Shown here in pieces: positions 1 through 12,139 of a stretch of DNA of 64,000 bases. The notes under the pieces are model-generated. The model worked only from the letters and a program-made list of their open reading frames with translations, was not told the DNA's origin and made no database searches. Position 1 is the stretch's first letter, and each line of letters opens with the position of its first letter. The position numbers and the translations under genes were made by a program. Origin of the DNA: Nocardiopsis suaedae (GTDB taxonomy: Bacteria; Actinomycetota; Actinomycetes; Streptosporangiales; Streptosporangiaceae). The DNA lies in the NCBI RefSeq assembly GCF_027706745.1, contig NZ_JAQFWP010000019.1, positions 1 through 64,000 of the forward strand, in the 5' to 3' direction.

Positions 1-63
1 CCTCCCCGCCGCGACCACGAATCTGATCGGGGTCCGATCAGCGGGAGCCGCGCGGCGGGGAGG
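1..63. terminator. nested hairpins at the 3' end of the BCCT carrier gene
   Basis: The outer arms at 1-13 and 51-63 are complementary over 13 bp. Inside them, 23-30 and 34-41 form an 8-bp stem with a GGT loop. The TCA (TGA on the minus strand) stop of the carrier gene at 38-40 lies in the inner stem. There is no long T run, as is common in high-GC genomes. Confidence 0.5.
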
Positions 64-1624
64 GGTCCGGGGCGAACTCGGCGCGCAGTTCGCGGTGCAG
101 GCCGATGCACGCCGCCACCAGCAGAGCCAGGAACGGCAGGGCGATGACCAGCGAGGCCGTCTGGATCGCCGACAGCCCGCCGGCCAGGAGCAGGACGGCC
201 GCGGTCAGGGCGATCACCGCCCCCCACAGCACGACGAGCGGGCGGTGCGGGTGGAGCGCGCCGCGCTGGCACATCATCGCCAGCACCACCGACGCCGAAT
301 CGGCGCTGCTGACGAAGAACAGCGCGATCAGCACGATCACGGCGACCGAGGTGACCGCGGCCAGCGGCAGGTGGTCGAACATGGCGAACAGGGCGCCCTC
401 CTCGCCGGAGGAGGCGAGCGCGTCGGAGAGCGGGGCCCCGCCCGAGAGCTGCATGCGGATGCCCGTCCCGCCCATGACCGCGAACCAGGCCAGGCTCAGC
501 GCCGTGGGCACCACGAGCACGCCGACGATGAACTCGCGGATCGTGCGCCCGCGGGAGATGCGGGCGATGAAGGCGCCCACGAAGGGGGCCCACGACATCC
601 ACCAGGCCCAGTAGAAGACGGTCCACTCGGCCAGCCACTCATCGCCGCCGTAGACGCCGGTGCGCGAGGCCATCGGGACGATGTGCGCGGCGTACCCGCC
701 GACCGTCTCGACGAGCGTCTGCAGGACGGGGATGCTCGGCCCGGCGACGAACACGAACGCGACCAGCAGCCCGGCCAGGGCGGCGTTGATCGTCGAGATG
801 TGCTTGATCCCGCGGTGCAGGCCGGTCACCGCCGACAGCACGAACAGCACCATCAGCCCGGCGATGACCGAGATCGCCACCGCGGTGTTCTCGGGGACCC
901 CGAAGGTCGAGGCCAGCCCGCTGTTGATCTGCAGCGCGCCCAGCCCCAGGGAGGTCGCCGCGCCGAAGGTGGTCAGGAAGACGACGAAGGCGTCGACGGC
1001 GCGGGAGGGCGCGCCGGAGGGCGGCCGGCCGGGCAGCACGATCGCGCTGAGCAGGTTGGGACGGCCCTTGCGGAACATCCCGTAGGCCAGCGCCAGGCCC
1101 ACCAGGGCGTACAGCGACCACGGGTGCAGGCCCCAGTGGAAGACGGAGTACTCCATCGCCAGCCGCGAGGCCTCGGGGGAGTTCGGCGCGGCGGCGCCCA
1201 GAGGAGGCTCGGCCAGGTGGGACAGGGGCTCGGCGACGCCCCAGAACACCAGGCCGATGCCCATCCCCGAGGCGAACAGCATCGCCGTCCAGGAGGCCGT
1301 TCCGAACTCGGGGCGCTCGCCGTCCTCCCCCAGGCGGATGCCGCCGTAGCGGGAGAAGGCGAGGAAGAGGGCGAACACGACGAGCGCGGAGGCGACCAGC
1401 CCGTAGAGCCAGCCGGTCGAGTGGAGGACGCGGTCGAGGAGGCCTTGGGCGCCCGCCGCCAGGGAATCGGCATCGACCACGCCCCACACCACGAAGGCCA
1501 GGCACAGGGTCAGCGCGGTGCCGAGGACCACGGGGTCGATGCGATGGTCCGGCGGGGGTGCGGCGCGGTCGCGGCCGGTGGCGGCCGGGCTATGGAGCGG
1601 GGCGGATCGTTCTTTGCCGAGCAT
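38..1624 (-). CDS. BCCT-family betaine/choline/carnitine transporter
   Basis: The 528-residue integral membrane protein belongs to the betaine-choline-carnitine family, whose members have about twelve helices and import trimethylammonium compounds, usually with Na+ or H+. The family signature rich in Trp and aromatic residues is visible (FYWAWWMSWAPFVGAF). An MGIGLVFWGVAEP segment also fits. It starts at ATG 1624 behind AAAGGA. It is the last gene after soxBDAG on the same strand, separated from soxG by 165 bp with a hairpin. Supplying glycine betaine or a relative to the catabolic genes is the natural reading. The exact substrate cannot be read from sequence. Confidence 0.93.
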   Translation of the reverse strand: MLGKERSAPLHSPAATGRDRAAPPPDHRIDPVVLGTALTLCLAFVVWGVVDADSLAAGAQGLLDRVLHSTGWLYGLVASALVVFALFLAFSRYGGIRLGEDGERPEFGTASWTAMLFASGMGIGLVFWGVAEPLSHLAEPPLGAAAPNSPEASRLAMEYSVFHWGLHPWSLYALVGLALAYGMFRKGRPNLLSAIVLPGRPPSGAPSRAVDAFVVFLTTFGAATSLGLGALQINSGLASTFGVPENTAVAISVIAGLMVLFVLSAVTGLHRGIKHISTINAALAGLLVAFVFVAGPSIPVLQTLVETVGGYAAHIVPMASRTGVYGGDEWLAEWTVFYWAWWMSWAPFVGAFIARISRGRTIREFIVGVLVVPTALSLAWFAVMGGTGIRMQLSGGAPLSDALASSGEEGALFAMFDHLPLAAVTSVAVIVLIALFFVSSADSASVVLAMMCQRGALHPHRPLVVLWGAVIALTAAVLLLAGGLSAIQTASLVIALPFLALLVAACIGLHRELRAEFAPDPSPPRGSR

Positions 1625-1737
1625 GGGGGGTTCCTTTCGCTCGCGAGCGGTGCGCGGGTCGAAGGCGCGCGGGTCGCCGGGGGCAGGGGCGAGCGGGCGG
1701 TGCGGCGGAGAATGCGCGCACCGCGGGAAGCGGGAAG

Positions 1738-1786
1738 GGGGCGGGCGGCCCCGGCGGAGGGTGTCGGACCCGGGGGCGCCCGCCCC
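1738..1786. terminator. hairpin between soxG and the BCCT gene
   Basis: The arms GGGGCGGGCG (1738-1747) and CGCCCGCCCC (1777-1786) are perfectly complementary around a 29-base loop. There is no T run. It may lower read-through from soxG into the transporter gene. Confidence 0.4.
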
Positions 1787-1789
1787 GGC

Positions 1790-2377
1790 TCAGCCGCCGT
1801 ATTCGGCGGCGGCGTCGATCAGCCAGTCGGCGAGGTAGCGGGCGAACGAGGCGCGGACGAAGATCCGGAAGCCCGGGGACCCGGCGTCGTGCCGCATCAG
1901 GATCGCGGCCGTGCGCGCGACGTCGGTCTGCGCGCACCGGTCGGAGGCGAACACCCGGGGGTGCAGGTCCAGCGCGCACCCCTTGTTCAGCACCTCCCGC
2001 GCCTTGGGGCCGGTCACCTCGACGACCGTGCGGTGGGCCGACACGTCCACCACGGCGCCGAACGCGCGGTCCAGGGCCGCCGTGAGCGTGTCCTGCAGCC
2101 CCTGCGCGGCGCCTTCCGGACCCACGAGCAGCCATTCGTCCGGGCCCAGGCCCAGCACCGTGACGCGCTCGGTGCGCGCCACCCCGCCGGGGCCCGGGAG
2201 CGCGGCGCCGAGCGCGGCCCCGATGCGCTCGGCCGCCGCGCCCCGGGGGTCCACGCGCAGCGTCACCTGGGCCAGGAAGGGCACCTCGGCGACGCGCACG
2301 GTCGAGGGGGACGAGGACGCGGCCAGGGCGTCGGCGCGCACGGCCAGCGGCGACGCGCCGTAGAGGTCAGCCGTCAC
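1790..2377 (-). CDS. soxG: sarcosine oxidase gamma subunit
   Basis: SoxG is the small subunit of heterotetrameric sarcosine oxidase, which demethylates sarcosine to glycine and produces H2O2 and methylene-THF. I place the start at GTG 2375-2377, giving 195 residues beginning with V-T-A-D-L-Y-G. This choice has a strong AAGGAGGGAG ribosome site and overlaps the end of soxA by 11 bases. The C-terminal GcvT-like fold contains the V-L-G-L-G-P-D-E-W-L element typical of SoxG. Length and operon position (B-D-A-G) are normal for the family. Confidence 0.92.
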   Translation of the reverse strand: MTADLYGASPLAVRADALAASSSPSTVRVAEVPFLAQVTLRVDPRGAAAERIGAALGAALPGPGGVARTERVTVLGLGPDEWLLVGPEGAAQGLQDTLTAALDRAFGAVVDVSAHRTVVEVTGPKAREVLNKGCALDLHPRVFASDRCAQTDVARTAAILMRHDAGSPGFRIFVRASFARYLADWLIDAAAEYGG

Positions 2378-5210
2378 GGCGTGCTCCCTCCTTGTCGTAG
2401 AACACGGGGTCGGTGATCTCGACCGGCACCAGCCGGTCGCCGACGTGCCCGTACACCGTCTGCCCGATGCGGTCCCGCCCGCCCTTGACCAGGGCCAGGG
2501 CGAACGGGGTGCCCAAGGCGGCACTGCGGTAGCTGGAGGTGACGTGGCCGAGCATCGGCACCGGGGGCTCGGGCAGCACCCGCGCCTCCACGATCTGGGT
2601 GCCCTCCGGGAGCACGCCCTCGCCCGCGGCCGGGATCAGGCCGACGAGCTGCTTGCGGTCGGTGCGGACGTTGTCCGGGCGGCTGAAGGAGCGGGCGCCG
2701 ACGAAGTCCGCCTTCTTCTTGGACACCGCCCAGCCCATGCCCAGGTCCTGCGGGGTGACCGTGCCGTCGGTGTCCTGGCCGACGATGGGGAAGCCCTTCT
2801 CGGCGCGCAGCACGTGCATGGTCTCGGTGCCGTAGGGGGTGATGCCGAACGGCTCCCCGGCCGCGTACAGCGCCTCCCAGACCTGCCTGCCGTGCCACCA
2901 CGGAACGTTGATCTCGAAGGCCAGCTCACCGGAGAAGCTGATCCGGCACACCCGGGCCCTGCGGCCCGCGATCGTCCCGTTGCGCCAGCTCATGAAGGGG
3001 AAGTCGGCGTTGTCCAGGTCGATCCCGGTGCACGCCCGCTCCAGCACCTCGCGCGAACGCGGCCCCGCCAGCGCGATGGTGGCCCACTGCTCGGTCACCG
3101 AGGTCAGGTGCACCCGCAGGTGCGTCCACTCGGTCTGCAGCCAGTCCTCAAGGTGCTCCAGCACCCCGGCCGCGCCCCCGCTGGTGGTGGAGAGCAGGTA
3201 CCGGTTCTCCCCGGTGCGCATGACGGTCCCGTCGTCGAAGACCATCCCGTCGGCGGTGCACATCAGCCCGTACCGGATCCGGCCGAGCTTGAGCGTGCTC
3301 ATCATGTTGGTGTAGACGAGGTCGAGGAACGCGGCGGCGTCCGGCCCCTGCACGTCGATCTTGCCGAGCGTGGACACGTCCTGCATGCCCACTCCGGTGC
3401 GCACCGCGCGGCACTCGCGCAGCACGGCCGCCTCCATGTCCTCGCCCGGCTGCGGGTAGTACCACGGGCGCTTCCACTGGCCCACGTTCTCGAAGGGCGC
3501 CCCCTGCGCGACGTGCCAGTCGTGCATCGCCGTCACCCGGATCGGGTCGTACAGGTCGCCCCGCTCCCGCCCGGCCAGCGCCGCGAAGGAGACGGGGCTG
3601 TAGGGCGCCCGGAAGGTGGTGGTGCCCACCTCGGACAGGTCGGCGCCCAGCAGCCCGGCGATGATGCCCGAGGACACCGTGCCCGAGGTCCGGCCCTGGT
3701 CGTGGCCGGTGCCGATGGTGGTGAAGCGCTTGATGTGCTCCACCGAGGTCAGCCCCGCCCCGACGGCCTTGCCGACGTCGGCGACCGTGGCGTCGCGCGC
3801 CAGGTCCACGAACTGGCGGCGGCCCGGCGCCTCGGGGTCGGGGTCGGGCACCCGCCACAGCGGGCGGCCCTTGGGCACCGGGTGCGGGTCGGTCTCGGGG
3901 CGGGGCGCCGCCGTGGCCTCCAGCCCGAGCCGGGAGGCCGCCTGCACCCCGGCCACCGCGCCGCTGGACAGGCACTGGGCCGTGGTGCGCAGCCCGGCCG
4001 CCGCCCCCGCCGGGTGGACGCCCGGGACGGAGCCGGAGGGCAGGAACGCCCCCGCCGCCTCGTCGTAGGCGAGGGGGCCGCGGGCCTGGGAGTACAGGTG
4101 CACCGCCGGGTTCCAGCCGCCGGAGACCAGCAGCAGGTCGCAGTCGTGGTGCTCCTCGGGGCCCAGGGCACCGGTGTCCGGGTCGAACGCGGCGAGGCGG
4201 GCGCCGGTGACGCGCTCCCCGCCGTCCGTGCCGACCACGGCGTGGCCGGTGCGCACCGGGATGCCCTGCTCGGCGCAGCGTTTGGCCCAGAACGGGGGCG
4301 CCTCCGGCCGCGCGTCGACGACCGCGGCGATCTCCACCCCGGCGCCGCTCAGGTCGAGCGCGGCCGGGTAGGCGCCGTCGTCGGTGGTGAACACGACCGC
4401 GCGCCGCCCGGGCAGGACCGCGTAGCGGTGCAGGTAGGTGCGGGCCGCCCCGGCCAGCATGGTGCCGGGGCGGTCGTTGTCGGCGAAGACCAGGGGCCGC
4501 TCGTGCGCCCCGGTCGCCAGCACCACCTCGTGGGCCCGGATGTGCCAGGTGCGCTGCCGGGTGAAGGCGTCTGGGCCCCGGTCCTCCACGGCGACCAGGT
4601 AGTTGGCGTCGTAGTGGCCGGTGACGGTGGTGCGCGGCAGCAGCCGCACCTCGGCGCGGCGGGCCAGCTCGGCCCGCGCCCGCTCCACCCACTCCATGGC
4701 CGGGGCGTGGTCGAGCAGCTCCCCGCTGCCGAGCAGGCCGCCGCCGAACTCGGTGTCGGCGTCGGCGACGACCACCCGGGCGCCGCTGCGGGCGGCGGCG
4801 AGCGCGGCGGACAGCCCGGCGGGCCCGGCGCCGACGACCAGCACGTCGCAGTGCTCGTGCACGGCGTCGTAGCGGGCGGGGTCGGGGTCGGGGGACAGGC
4901 GCCCCTGCCCGGGCAGGCCGGAGGCCTCCAGCCCGTCGCGCAGCTCCACCGTGGTGGCGGTGAGCATCGGCTCGGGGAAGGGCTTCTCGATCTGCACCAG
5001 GGCGTTGGGCTCCTCGGCGCCCGCGGACAGCACGCCGCGCGGGCGCCCGTAGCGGATGCCCGTGGCCACCTGGTGCACCCCCTGGGCCAGCAGCGCCGAG
5101 GCGAGCGTGTCCCCGGCGAAGCCCTGCAGGTCGCGGCCGTCGAAGCGGAACGCCACGGGGCGGTCGCGGTCGATCCGGCCGCCTTCGGCGAGCCTGAAGG
5201 GGCCGCTCAT
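2367..5210 (-). CDS. soxA: sarcosine oxidase alpha subunit
   Basis: The large subunit is 947 residues, a normal length. It has an N-terminal 2Fe-2S-ferredoxin-like region without the iron cysteines (about 15-90). A Rossmann dinucleotide-binding core with VVGAGPAGLSAALAAARSG follows near 120-140. The C-terminal GcvT-type folate-binding half (about 590-947) includes RTGVGMQDVS. In the family this subunit carries NAD and the folate site that accepts the methyl carbon as methylene-THF. It starts at ATG 5210, overlapping the soxD stop (ATGA), so the two are translationally coupled. Confidence 0.96.
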   Translation of the reverse strand: MSGPFRLAEGGRIDRDRPVAFRFDGRDLQGFAGDTLASALLAQGVHQVATGIRYGRPRGVLSAGAEEPNALVQIEKPFPEPMLTATTVELRDGLEASGLPGQGRLSPDPDPARYDAVHEHCDVLVVGAGPAGLSAALAAARSGARVVVADADTEFGGGLLGSGELLDHAPAMEWVERARAELARRAEVRLLPRTTVTGHYDANYLVAVEDRGPDAFTRQRTWHIRAHEVVLATGAHERPLVFADNDRPGTMLAGAARTYLHRYAVLPGRRAVVFTTDDGAYPAALDLSGAGVEIAAVVDARPEAPPFWAKRCAEQGIPVRTGHAVVGTDGGERVTGARLAAFDPDTGALGPEEHHDCDLLLVSGGWNPAVHLYSQARGPLAYDEAAGAFLPSGSVPGVHPAGAAAGLRTTAQCLSSGAVAGVQAASRLGLEATAAPRPETDPHPVPKGRPLWRVPDPDPEAPGRRQFVDLARDATVADVGKAVGAGLTSVEHIKRFTTIGTGHDQGRTSGTVSSGIIAGLLGADLSEVGTTTFRAPYSPVSFAALAGRERGDLYDPIRVTAMHDWHVAQGAPFENVGQWKRPWYYPQPGEDMEAAVLRECRAVRTGVGMQDVSTLGKIDVQGPDAAAFLDLVYTNMMSTLKLGRIRYGLMCTADGMVFDDGTVMRTGENRYLLSTTSGGAAGVLEHLEDWLQTEWTHLRVHLTSVTEQWATIALAGPRSREVLERACTGIDLDNADFPFMSWRNGTIAGRRARVCRISFSGELAFEINVPWWHGRQVWEALYAAGEPFGITPYGTETMHVLRAEKGFPIVGQDTDGTVTPQDLGMGWAVSKKKADFVGARSFSRPDNVRTDRKQLVGLIPAAGEGVLPEGTQIVEARVLPEPPVPMLGHVTSSYRSAALGTPFALALVKGGRDRIGQTVYGHVGDRLVPVEITDPVFYDKEGARRDG

Positions 5211-5485
5211 ACCGCCACCGTCCTCTCCTGGTCCTCGTGCGCTCCGGTGTGGATCTCGTTGGTGGCGGTGTCCCGGCGGAGGTCGAACCAGCGGCGGCAG
5301 CCGGACCGGTGCATCCACCGCTCGGTGAACACGCCCTTGGGGTTGTCCCGGAAGAACAGGAACGCGGCCCACTCGGCGTCGGAGGCCGCGTACGGGTCCT
5401 TGGGGCAGGCCACTCCGGCCTGGCCGCCGTAGTGGAACTCGGTCTCGTTGCGCGGGCCGCACCACGGGCACGGGATCAGCATCAT
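5207..5485 (-). CDS. soxD: sarcosine oxidase delta subunit
   Basis: This 92-residue zinc-binding subunit begins MMLIPCPWCG and continues to a W-M-H-R-S-G-C motif. The two Cys of CPWC, the His and the last Cys match the zinc ligands of the SoxD family. Two consecutive ATG codons are available; the first (5483-5485) sits 7 bases after AAGGAGG. It lies 44 bases after soxB and overlaps soxA by four bases. Confidence 0.95.
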   Translation of the reverse strand: MMLIPCPWCGPRNETEFHYGGQAGVACPKDPYAASDAEWAAFLFFRDNPKGVFTERWMHRSGCRRWFDLRRDTATNEIHTGAHEDQERTVAV

Positions 5486-5529
5486 GCGTGGGCCTCCTTG
5501 GGAGGGTCGTGCGGAGGGACGGGGGACAT

Positions 5530-6762
5530 CTAGTGCGCCACCCCGGCGGCCCCGTGCTCATCGATCAGGGCGCCGGTGGTGAACCGCTCCAGCCCGAAGG
5601 GGGCGTTGAGCGGGTGCGGCTCGTCGTTGGCGATGGTGTGGGCGAAGCACCAGCCCACCCCGGGGGTGGCCTTGAACCCGCCGGTGCCCCAGCCGCAGTT
5701 GACGTACAGGCCCTCGAAGGGGGTGCGCCCCATGACCGCCGAGGCGTCGGGGGTGACGTCGACGACCCCGCCCCAGGTGCGCACCACGTGGGCGCGGGCG
5801 AACATCGGGAACAGCTCCACGGCCGCGGCCAGCTCGCGCTCGATGGTGTGGAACGCCCCGCGCTGCCCGTAGGAGTTGTAGGCGTCGATGCCCGCGCCGA
5901 GGACCAGTTCGCCCTTGTGCGCCTGGCTGACGTACACGTGCACCGCGTTGGACATGACCACGGTCGGGTGGACCGGCTCCAGCAGCTCCGAGACCAGCGC
6001 CTGCAGCGGGTGGCTCTGCAGCGGCAGGCGCAGCCCCAGCGTGTCGGCCAGCACCGAGGTGTGCCCGGCGGCGGCCAGGGCGACCCGGCCCGCCCGGATC
6101 GGGCCGCGGGTGGTCTCGACCCCGATCACCCGGTCCCCGATCCGCTCGAAGCCGGTGACCTCGCACCCCTCGACCAGGTCCACGCCGAGCAGGTCCAGGG
6201 CGCGGGCGAAGCCCCAGGCGACGTGGTCGTGCTTGGCGATGCCCGCGCGCGGCTGCCAGGTCGCCCCCAGCACGGGGTAGCGCAGGTCGGGGGAGGTGTT
6301 CAGGATCGGGCAGGCCTCGGCGACCTGGTCGGTGTCGAGCCATTCGGCGTCGACGCCGTTGAGCCGGTTCGCGCCCACCCTGCGGACGCCGTCGCGCACC
6401 TCCTGCAGGGAGTGCGCCAGGTTCAGCACGCCCCGCTGGGAGAAGAGCAGCGGGTAGTCCAGTTCGTCCTCCAGCCCCTCCCAGAGCTTGAGCGCGTGCT
6501 CGTAGAGCCCGGCGCTCTCGTCCCAGAGGTAGTTGGAGCGGATGATCGTGGTGTTGCGGGCCATGTTCCCGCCGGCCAGCCAGCCGCGCTCCAGCACGGC
6601 GATGTTGGTGATGCCGTGGTTGACCGCCAGGTAGTAGGCGGTGGCCAGGCCGTGCCCGCCGCCGCCGACGATCACCACGTCGTAGGAGCTCTTGGGGTCG
6701 GCCGAGCGCCAGAGCCGGTCGGGGTGGTCGGGCAGGTCGGCGCCGGGCGTTCGCGGTGCCAT
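5530..6762 (-). CDS. soxB: sarcosine oxidase beta subunit
   Basis: The flavoprotein subunit is 410 residues from ATG 6762, with CGGAGGG upstream. The FAD-binding glycine motif GGGGHG is at residues 33-38, preceded by [18 protein letters not shown] stretch in the middle corresponds to the region holding the covalently bound flavin in known SoxB. It performs the oxidative demethylation of sarcosine. It is the first gene of the minus-strand sox operon, and its promoter region (6763-7223) is shared with the divergent dimethylglycine oxidase gene. An in-frame upstream GTG or ATG would add an Arg-rich tail without homology, so I rejected it. Confidence 0.96.
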   Translation of the reverse strand: MAPRTPGADLPDHPDRLWRSADPKSSYDVVIVGGGGHGLATAYYLAVNHGITNIAVLERGWLAGGNMARNTTIIRSNYLWDESAGLYEHALKLWEGLEDELDYPLLFSQRGVLNLAHSLQEVRDGVRRVGANRLNGVDAEWLDTDQVAEACPILNTSPDLRYPVLGATWQPRAGIAKHDHVAWGFARALDLLGVDLVEGCEVTGFERIGDRVIGVETTRGPIRAGRVALAAAGHTSVLADTLGLRLPLQSHPLQALVSELLEPVHPTVVMSNAVHVYVSQAHKGELVLGAGIDAYNSYGQRGAFHTIERELAAAVELFPMFARAHVVRTWGGVVDVTPDASAVMGRTPFEGLYVNCGWGTGGFKATPGVGWCFAHTIANDEPHPLNAPFGLERFTTGALIDEHGAAGVAH

Positions 6763-6884
6763 CGGAGCCCTCCGTTCGTCCGGGGGGAGTAGAGAAGGTG
6801 CGGCGGCGGTGGCCGCGGGTCGCCGGCGACGTCGTCGTCCGCGATTCGTGAGGGCGGAGCGGGCGTCCGGGCCGGGGGCCGCTG

Positions 6885-6906
6885 CCACGCAACTGCCATG
6901 CAACTG
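6885..6906 (-). repeat. tandem 11-bp repeat in the soxB promoter
   Basis: On the soxB strand the repeat reads CAGTTGCATGG then CAGTTGCGTGG with no spacer, differing at one base. The unit abuts the TGAAATATCA element. A GTTGC core also occurs in both dyads upstream of the ferredoxin gene at 15,472. It could be a paired half-site for an activator. Confidence 0.45.
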
Positions 6907-6915
6907 AAATATCAG
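6904..6915. promoter_or_regulatory. candidate operator CTGAAATATCAG upstream of soxB
   Basis: A near-perfect 12-bp palindrome lies about 140 bp upstream of soxB. It is followed on the plus strand by five bases and then GTTCAG, exactly as in the second site at 7063-7074. This suggests the same regulator at both divergent promoters. Palindromes of this size and composition would fit a GntR-family dimer, but no such gene is in the window. Confidence 0.5.
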
Positions 6916-7004
6916 ATGCCGTTCAGGCTAGCAGCGGGGCGGCCGAGGTCAAGGGGGTCCCGCGGGAGAAGCGGGGATGGAGCGGGACGGAGAACGGCGG
7001 ATGA

Positions 7005-9692
<2,688 letters not shown>

Positions 9693-9700
9693 CCCCGACC

Positions 9701-9748
9701 CCCCGCGCCGCCCCCGGCTTCGAACCCCTCACCGGGGGCGGCGCGGGG
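9701..9748. terminator. 17-bp hairpin between dimethylglycine oxidase and sdaA
   Basis: The arms 9701-9717 and 9732-9748 are perfectly complementary with a 14-base loop. There is no T tract. It may uncouple the first gene from sdaA-purU. Confidence 0.5.
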
Positions 9749-9799
9749 TCCATGGGCCCCCGTCGCCGGGCCGCCCGACGATCCCTCAGAGGAGGGAAC

Positions 9800-11173
9800 A
9801 TGAGCCTGTCCGTATTCGATCTGTTCAAAGTGGGCATCGGACCGTCCAGCTCGCACACGGTCGGGCCGATGCGCGCGGCCTACCTGTTCGCCACCCGGCT
9901 GCGCGGGGCCGGGACGCTGGCCCGCGTGGCCGGTGTCCGCTGCGAGCTGTTCGGCTCCCTCGGCGCGACCGGCCACGGCCACGGCAGCGTCAAGGCCGTG
10001 GTGCTCGGGCTGGCGGGGGAGCAGCCCCACCTCGTGGACCCCGTCGCGGCCGAGCCGGCGGTGCGGGCCGCGCGGGAGGAGGGCCGCCTCGTCCTCCTCG
10101 GGGAGCACAAGATCGCCTTCGCCGTCGACGACGACATCGTCCTGCACCGCAGGCGCAGGCTCGACTTCCACAGCAACGGGATGGTCTTCGAGGCCTTCGA
10201 CGGCCAGGGGAACACCGTGGAGCGCCGGGAGTACTACTCGGTCGGCGGAGGGTTCGTCCTCGACGAGGACGAGGCGGGCCGCCCCGTGCTCGTGGAGGAC
10301 GCGACCCCCGTGCCCCACCCCTTCCGCACCGGCGAGGAGCTGCTCGCCATCACGCGCCGCACGGGCCTGCCGGTCAGCGGCGTGATGATGGCCAACGAGC
10401 GCGTCCGCCGCACCGAGCGGGAGGTGCGGGAGGGCCTCCTGCACATCTGGTCGGTGATGCGCGAATGCGTCGACCGGGGGACGGGCGCCGAAGGCGTCCT
10501 GCCCGGAGGGCTCAGGGTCCGCCGCCGCGCCGGGGAGCTGCGCACGCGGCTGGAGGCGGGCGGCGGCGAGGGCGACGCGCTGGCCGCCCTGGAGTGGGTC
10601 ACCCTGTTCGCCCTGGCCGTCAACGAGGAGAACGCCGCGGGTGGGCGGGTGGTGACCGCCCCGACCAACGGAGCGGCCGGGATCGTCCCGGCTGTCCTGC
10701 ACTACGCCCAGGCGTTCCTGCCGGACTTCGGCGACGAGGAGGTGGTGCGCTTCCTGCTCACCGCCGGGGCGGTCGGGATCCTGTTCAAGGAGAACGCCTC
10801 GATCTCCGGGGCCGAGGTCGGCTGCCAGGGCGAGGTCGGCTCGGCCTGCTCCATGGCGGCGGCCGGCCTCGCCGAGGTCATCGGGGGCAGCCCTGAGCAG
10901 GTGGAGAACGCCGCCGAGATCGGCCTGGAACACAACCTGGGGCTCACCTGCGACCCGGTGGGCGGGCTCGTGCAGATCCCCTGCATCGAGCGCAACGCGG
11001 TGGCCTCGGTCAAGGCCATCACCGCCGCGCGGATGGCCGTCTACGGGGACGGCCGGCACCACGTCACCCTCGACAAGGCCATCACGACGATGCGCCAGAC
11101 GGGGGCCGACATGAAGGACAAGTACAAGGAGACCGCCCGGGGCGGACTCGCTCTCAACGTCGTGGAATGCTGA
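9800..11173 (+). CDS. sdaA: L-serine dehydratase (4Fe-4S, single chain)
   Basis: The enzyme deaminates L-serine to pyruvate and ammonia. The single-chain 457-residue form carries the beta domain first, with the diagnostic [13 protein letters not shown] near the N terminus. The alpha domain follows with [12 protein letters not shown] and the cysteine-containing segments C-Q-G-E-V-G-S-A-C and [12 protein letters not shown] that hold the iron-sulfur cluster. GGAGGG precedes ATG 9800. Its place between dimethylglycine oxidase and purU indicates that glycine made from betaine leaves as serine, by a glyA not in this window, and then pyruvate. Confidence 0.95.
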   Translation: MSLSVFDLFKVGIGPSSSHTVGPMRAAYLFATRLRGAGTLARVAGVRCELFGSLGATGHGHGSVKAVVLGLAGEQPHLVDPVAAEPAVRAAREEGRLVLLGEHKIAFAVDDDIVLHRRRRLDFHSNGMVFEAFDGQGNTVERREYYSVGGGFVLDEDEAGRPVLVEDATPVPHPFRTGEELLAITRRTGLPVSGVMMANERVRRTEREVREGLLHIWSVMRECVDRGTGAEGVLPGGLRVRRRAGELRTRLEAGGGEGDALAALEWVTLFALAVNEENAAGGRVVTAPTNGAAGIVPAVLHYAQAFLPDFGDEEVVRFLLTAGAVGILFKENASISGAEVGCQGEVGSACSMAAAGLAEVIGGSPEQVENAAEIGLEHNLGLTCDPVGGLVQIPCIERNAVASVKAITAARMAVYGDGRHHVTLDKAITTMRQTGADMKDKYKETARGGLALNVVEC

Positions 11174-11183
11174 GGAGCATGCG

Positions 11184-12032
11184 GTGGCCCGTTCGTTCGT
11201 CCTCACCCTGAGCTGCCCTGCGCGGACCGGAATCGTCCAGGCGGTCAGCTCCTACCTCTTCCAGCGCGGGTGCGACATCCGCGAATACCAGCAGTTCGAC
11301 GACTCCGTCGGCGACCGCGTCTTCCTGCGCACGCAGGTCGCCTCGGACCGGGACGTCGACCTGGCCGAGCTCTCCTCCGGGTTCGAGCCGGTCGCCGCGG
11401 ACTACGAGATGGACTTCTCGTTCTTCGGGGACCGCCCCGCGCGCGTCCTGGTGATGGCCTCCAAGGCCGGGCACTGCCTCAACGACCTGATCTACCGGTG
11501 GCGCGCCGGGAGCCTCGGGGCCGACATCGCCGCGGTGGTGTCCAACCACGAGGACCTGCGGCCCATGGCCCAGGCCGCGGACCTGCCCTTCGTCCACGTC
11601 CCCGTCACCCAGGAGAACAAGCCGGAGGCGGAGGCCCGCCTGCTGGAGCTCGTCGACTCCTACGGGGCCGACCTCGTCGTCCTCGCGCGCTACATGCAGA
11701 TCCTGTCCGACCAGACCTGCAAGGCCCTGTACGGGCGGGCCATCAACATCCACCACTCCTTCCTGCCGGGCTTCAAGGGCGCCCGGCCCTACCACCAGGC
11801 CTACCGGCGCGGGGTCAAGCTGGTCGGCGCCACCGCGCACTACGTCACCCCCGACCTCGACGAGGGGCCGATCATCGAACAGGAGGTCATCCGCATCGAC
11901 CACACCTACGACCCCGAGGCGCTGCAGACGGTGGGGCGGGACGCCGAGGCCCTGGCCCTGTCGCGGGCGGTGCGCTGGCACTGCGAGCGCCGCGTGCTGC
12001 TCAACGGCGACAGCACGGTCGTCTTCCGGTAG
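11184..12032 (+). CDS. purU: formyltetrahydrofolate deformylase
   Basis: The 282-residue protein hydrolyses 10-formyl-THF to formate and free THF. It has an N-terminal ACT domain (about 5-85) and a C-terminal formyltransferase-like domain. The domain includes VVSNHEDLRPMA, INIHHSFLPGFKGARPYHQA and the Asp-containing YVTPDLDEGPIIEQ. The GTG start is 10 bases after the sdaA stop, so the two genes are co-transcribed. In betaine users it prevents THF from being trapped as one-carbon adducts when two folate-dependent demethylations run. Confidence 0.96.
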   Translation: MARSFVLTLSCPARTGIVQAVSSYLFQRGCDIREYQQFDDSVGDRVFLRTQVASDRDVDLAELSSGFEPVAADYEMDFSFFGDRPARVLVMASKAGHCLNDLIYRWRAGSLGADIAAVVSNHEDLRPMAQAADLPFVHVPVTQENKPEAEARLLELVDSYGADLVVLARYMQILSDQTCKALYGRAINIHHSFLPGFKGARPYHQAYRRGVKLVGATAHYVTPDLDEGPIIEQEVIRIDHTYDPEALQTVGRDAEALALSRAVRWHCERRVLLNGDSTVVFR

Positions 12033-12067
12033 CGCCGTACCGCCACCGCCGCACCACCGCCCGTCCT

Positions 12068-12096
12068 CCCCGCCCCGGCCCGGTGCCGGGGCGGGG
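12068..12096. terminator. hairpin after purU
   Basis: CCCCGCCCCGG (12068-12078) pairs with CCGGGGCGGGG (12086-12096) around a 7-base loop. A pyrimidine-rich stretch with CCTTTTC follows. It lies just ahead of the Rieske oxygenase gene. Confidence 0.55.
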
Positions 12097-12139
12097 CCCA
12101 TCTCCTTTTCTCCACCCCTCCCGCGTGAGGAGCACTTCC

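Noticed and set aside
95-2416. Long open frame on the plus strand across the BCCT and soxG genes
   Set aside because: It is the antisense shadow of two recognised genes, with Gln/Arg/His-rich composition and no domain.
2445-5432. 995-codon plus-strand frame antisense to soxA
   Set aside because: It is made of Gly, His, Arg and Gln repeats produced by the GC codon bias of soxA; no homology.
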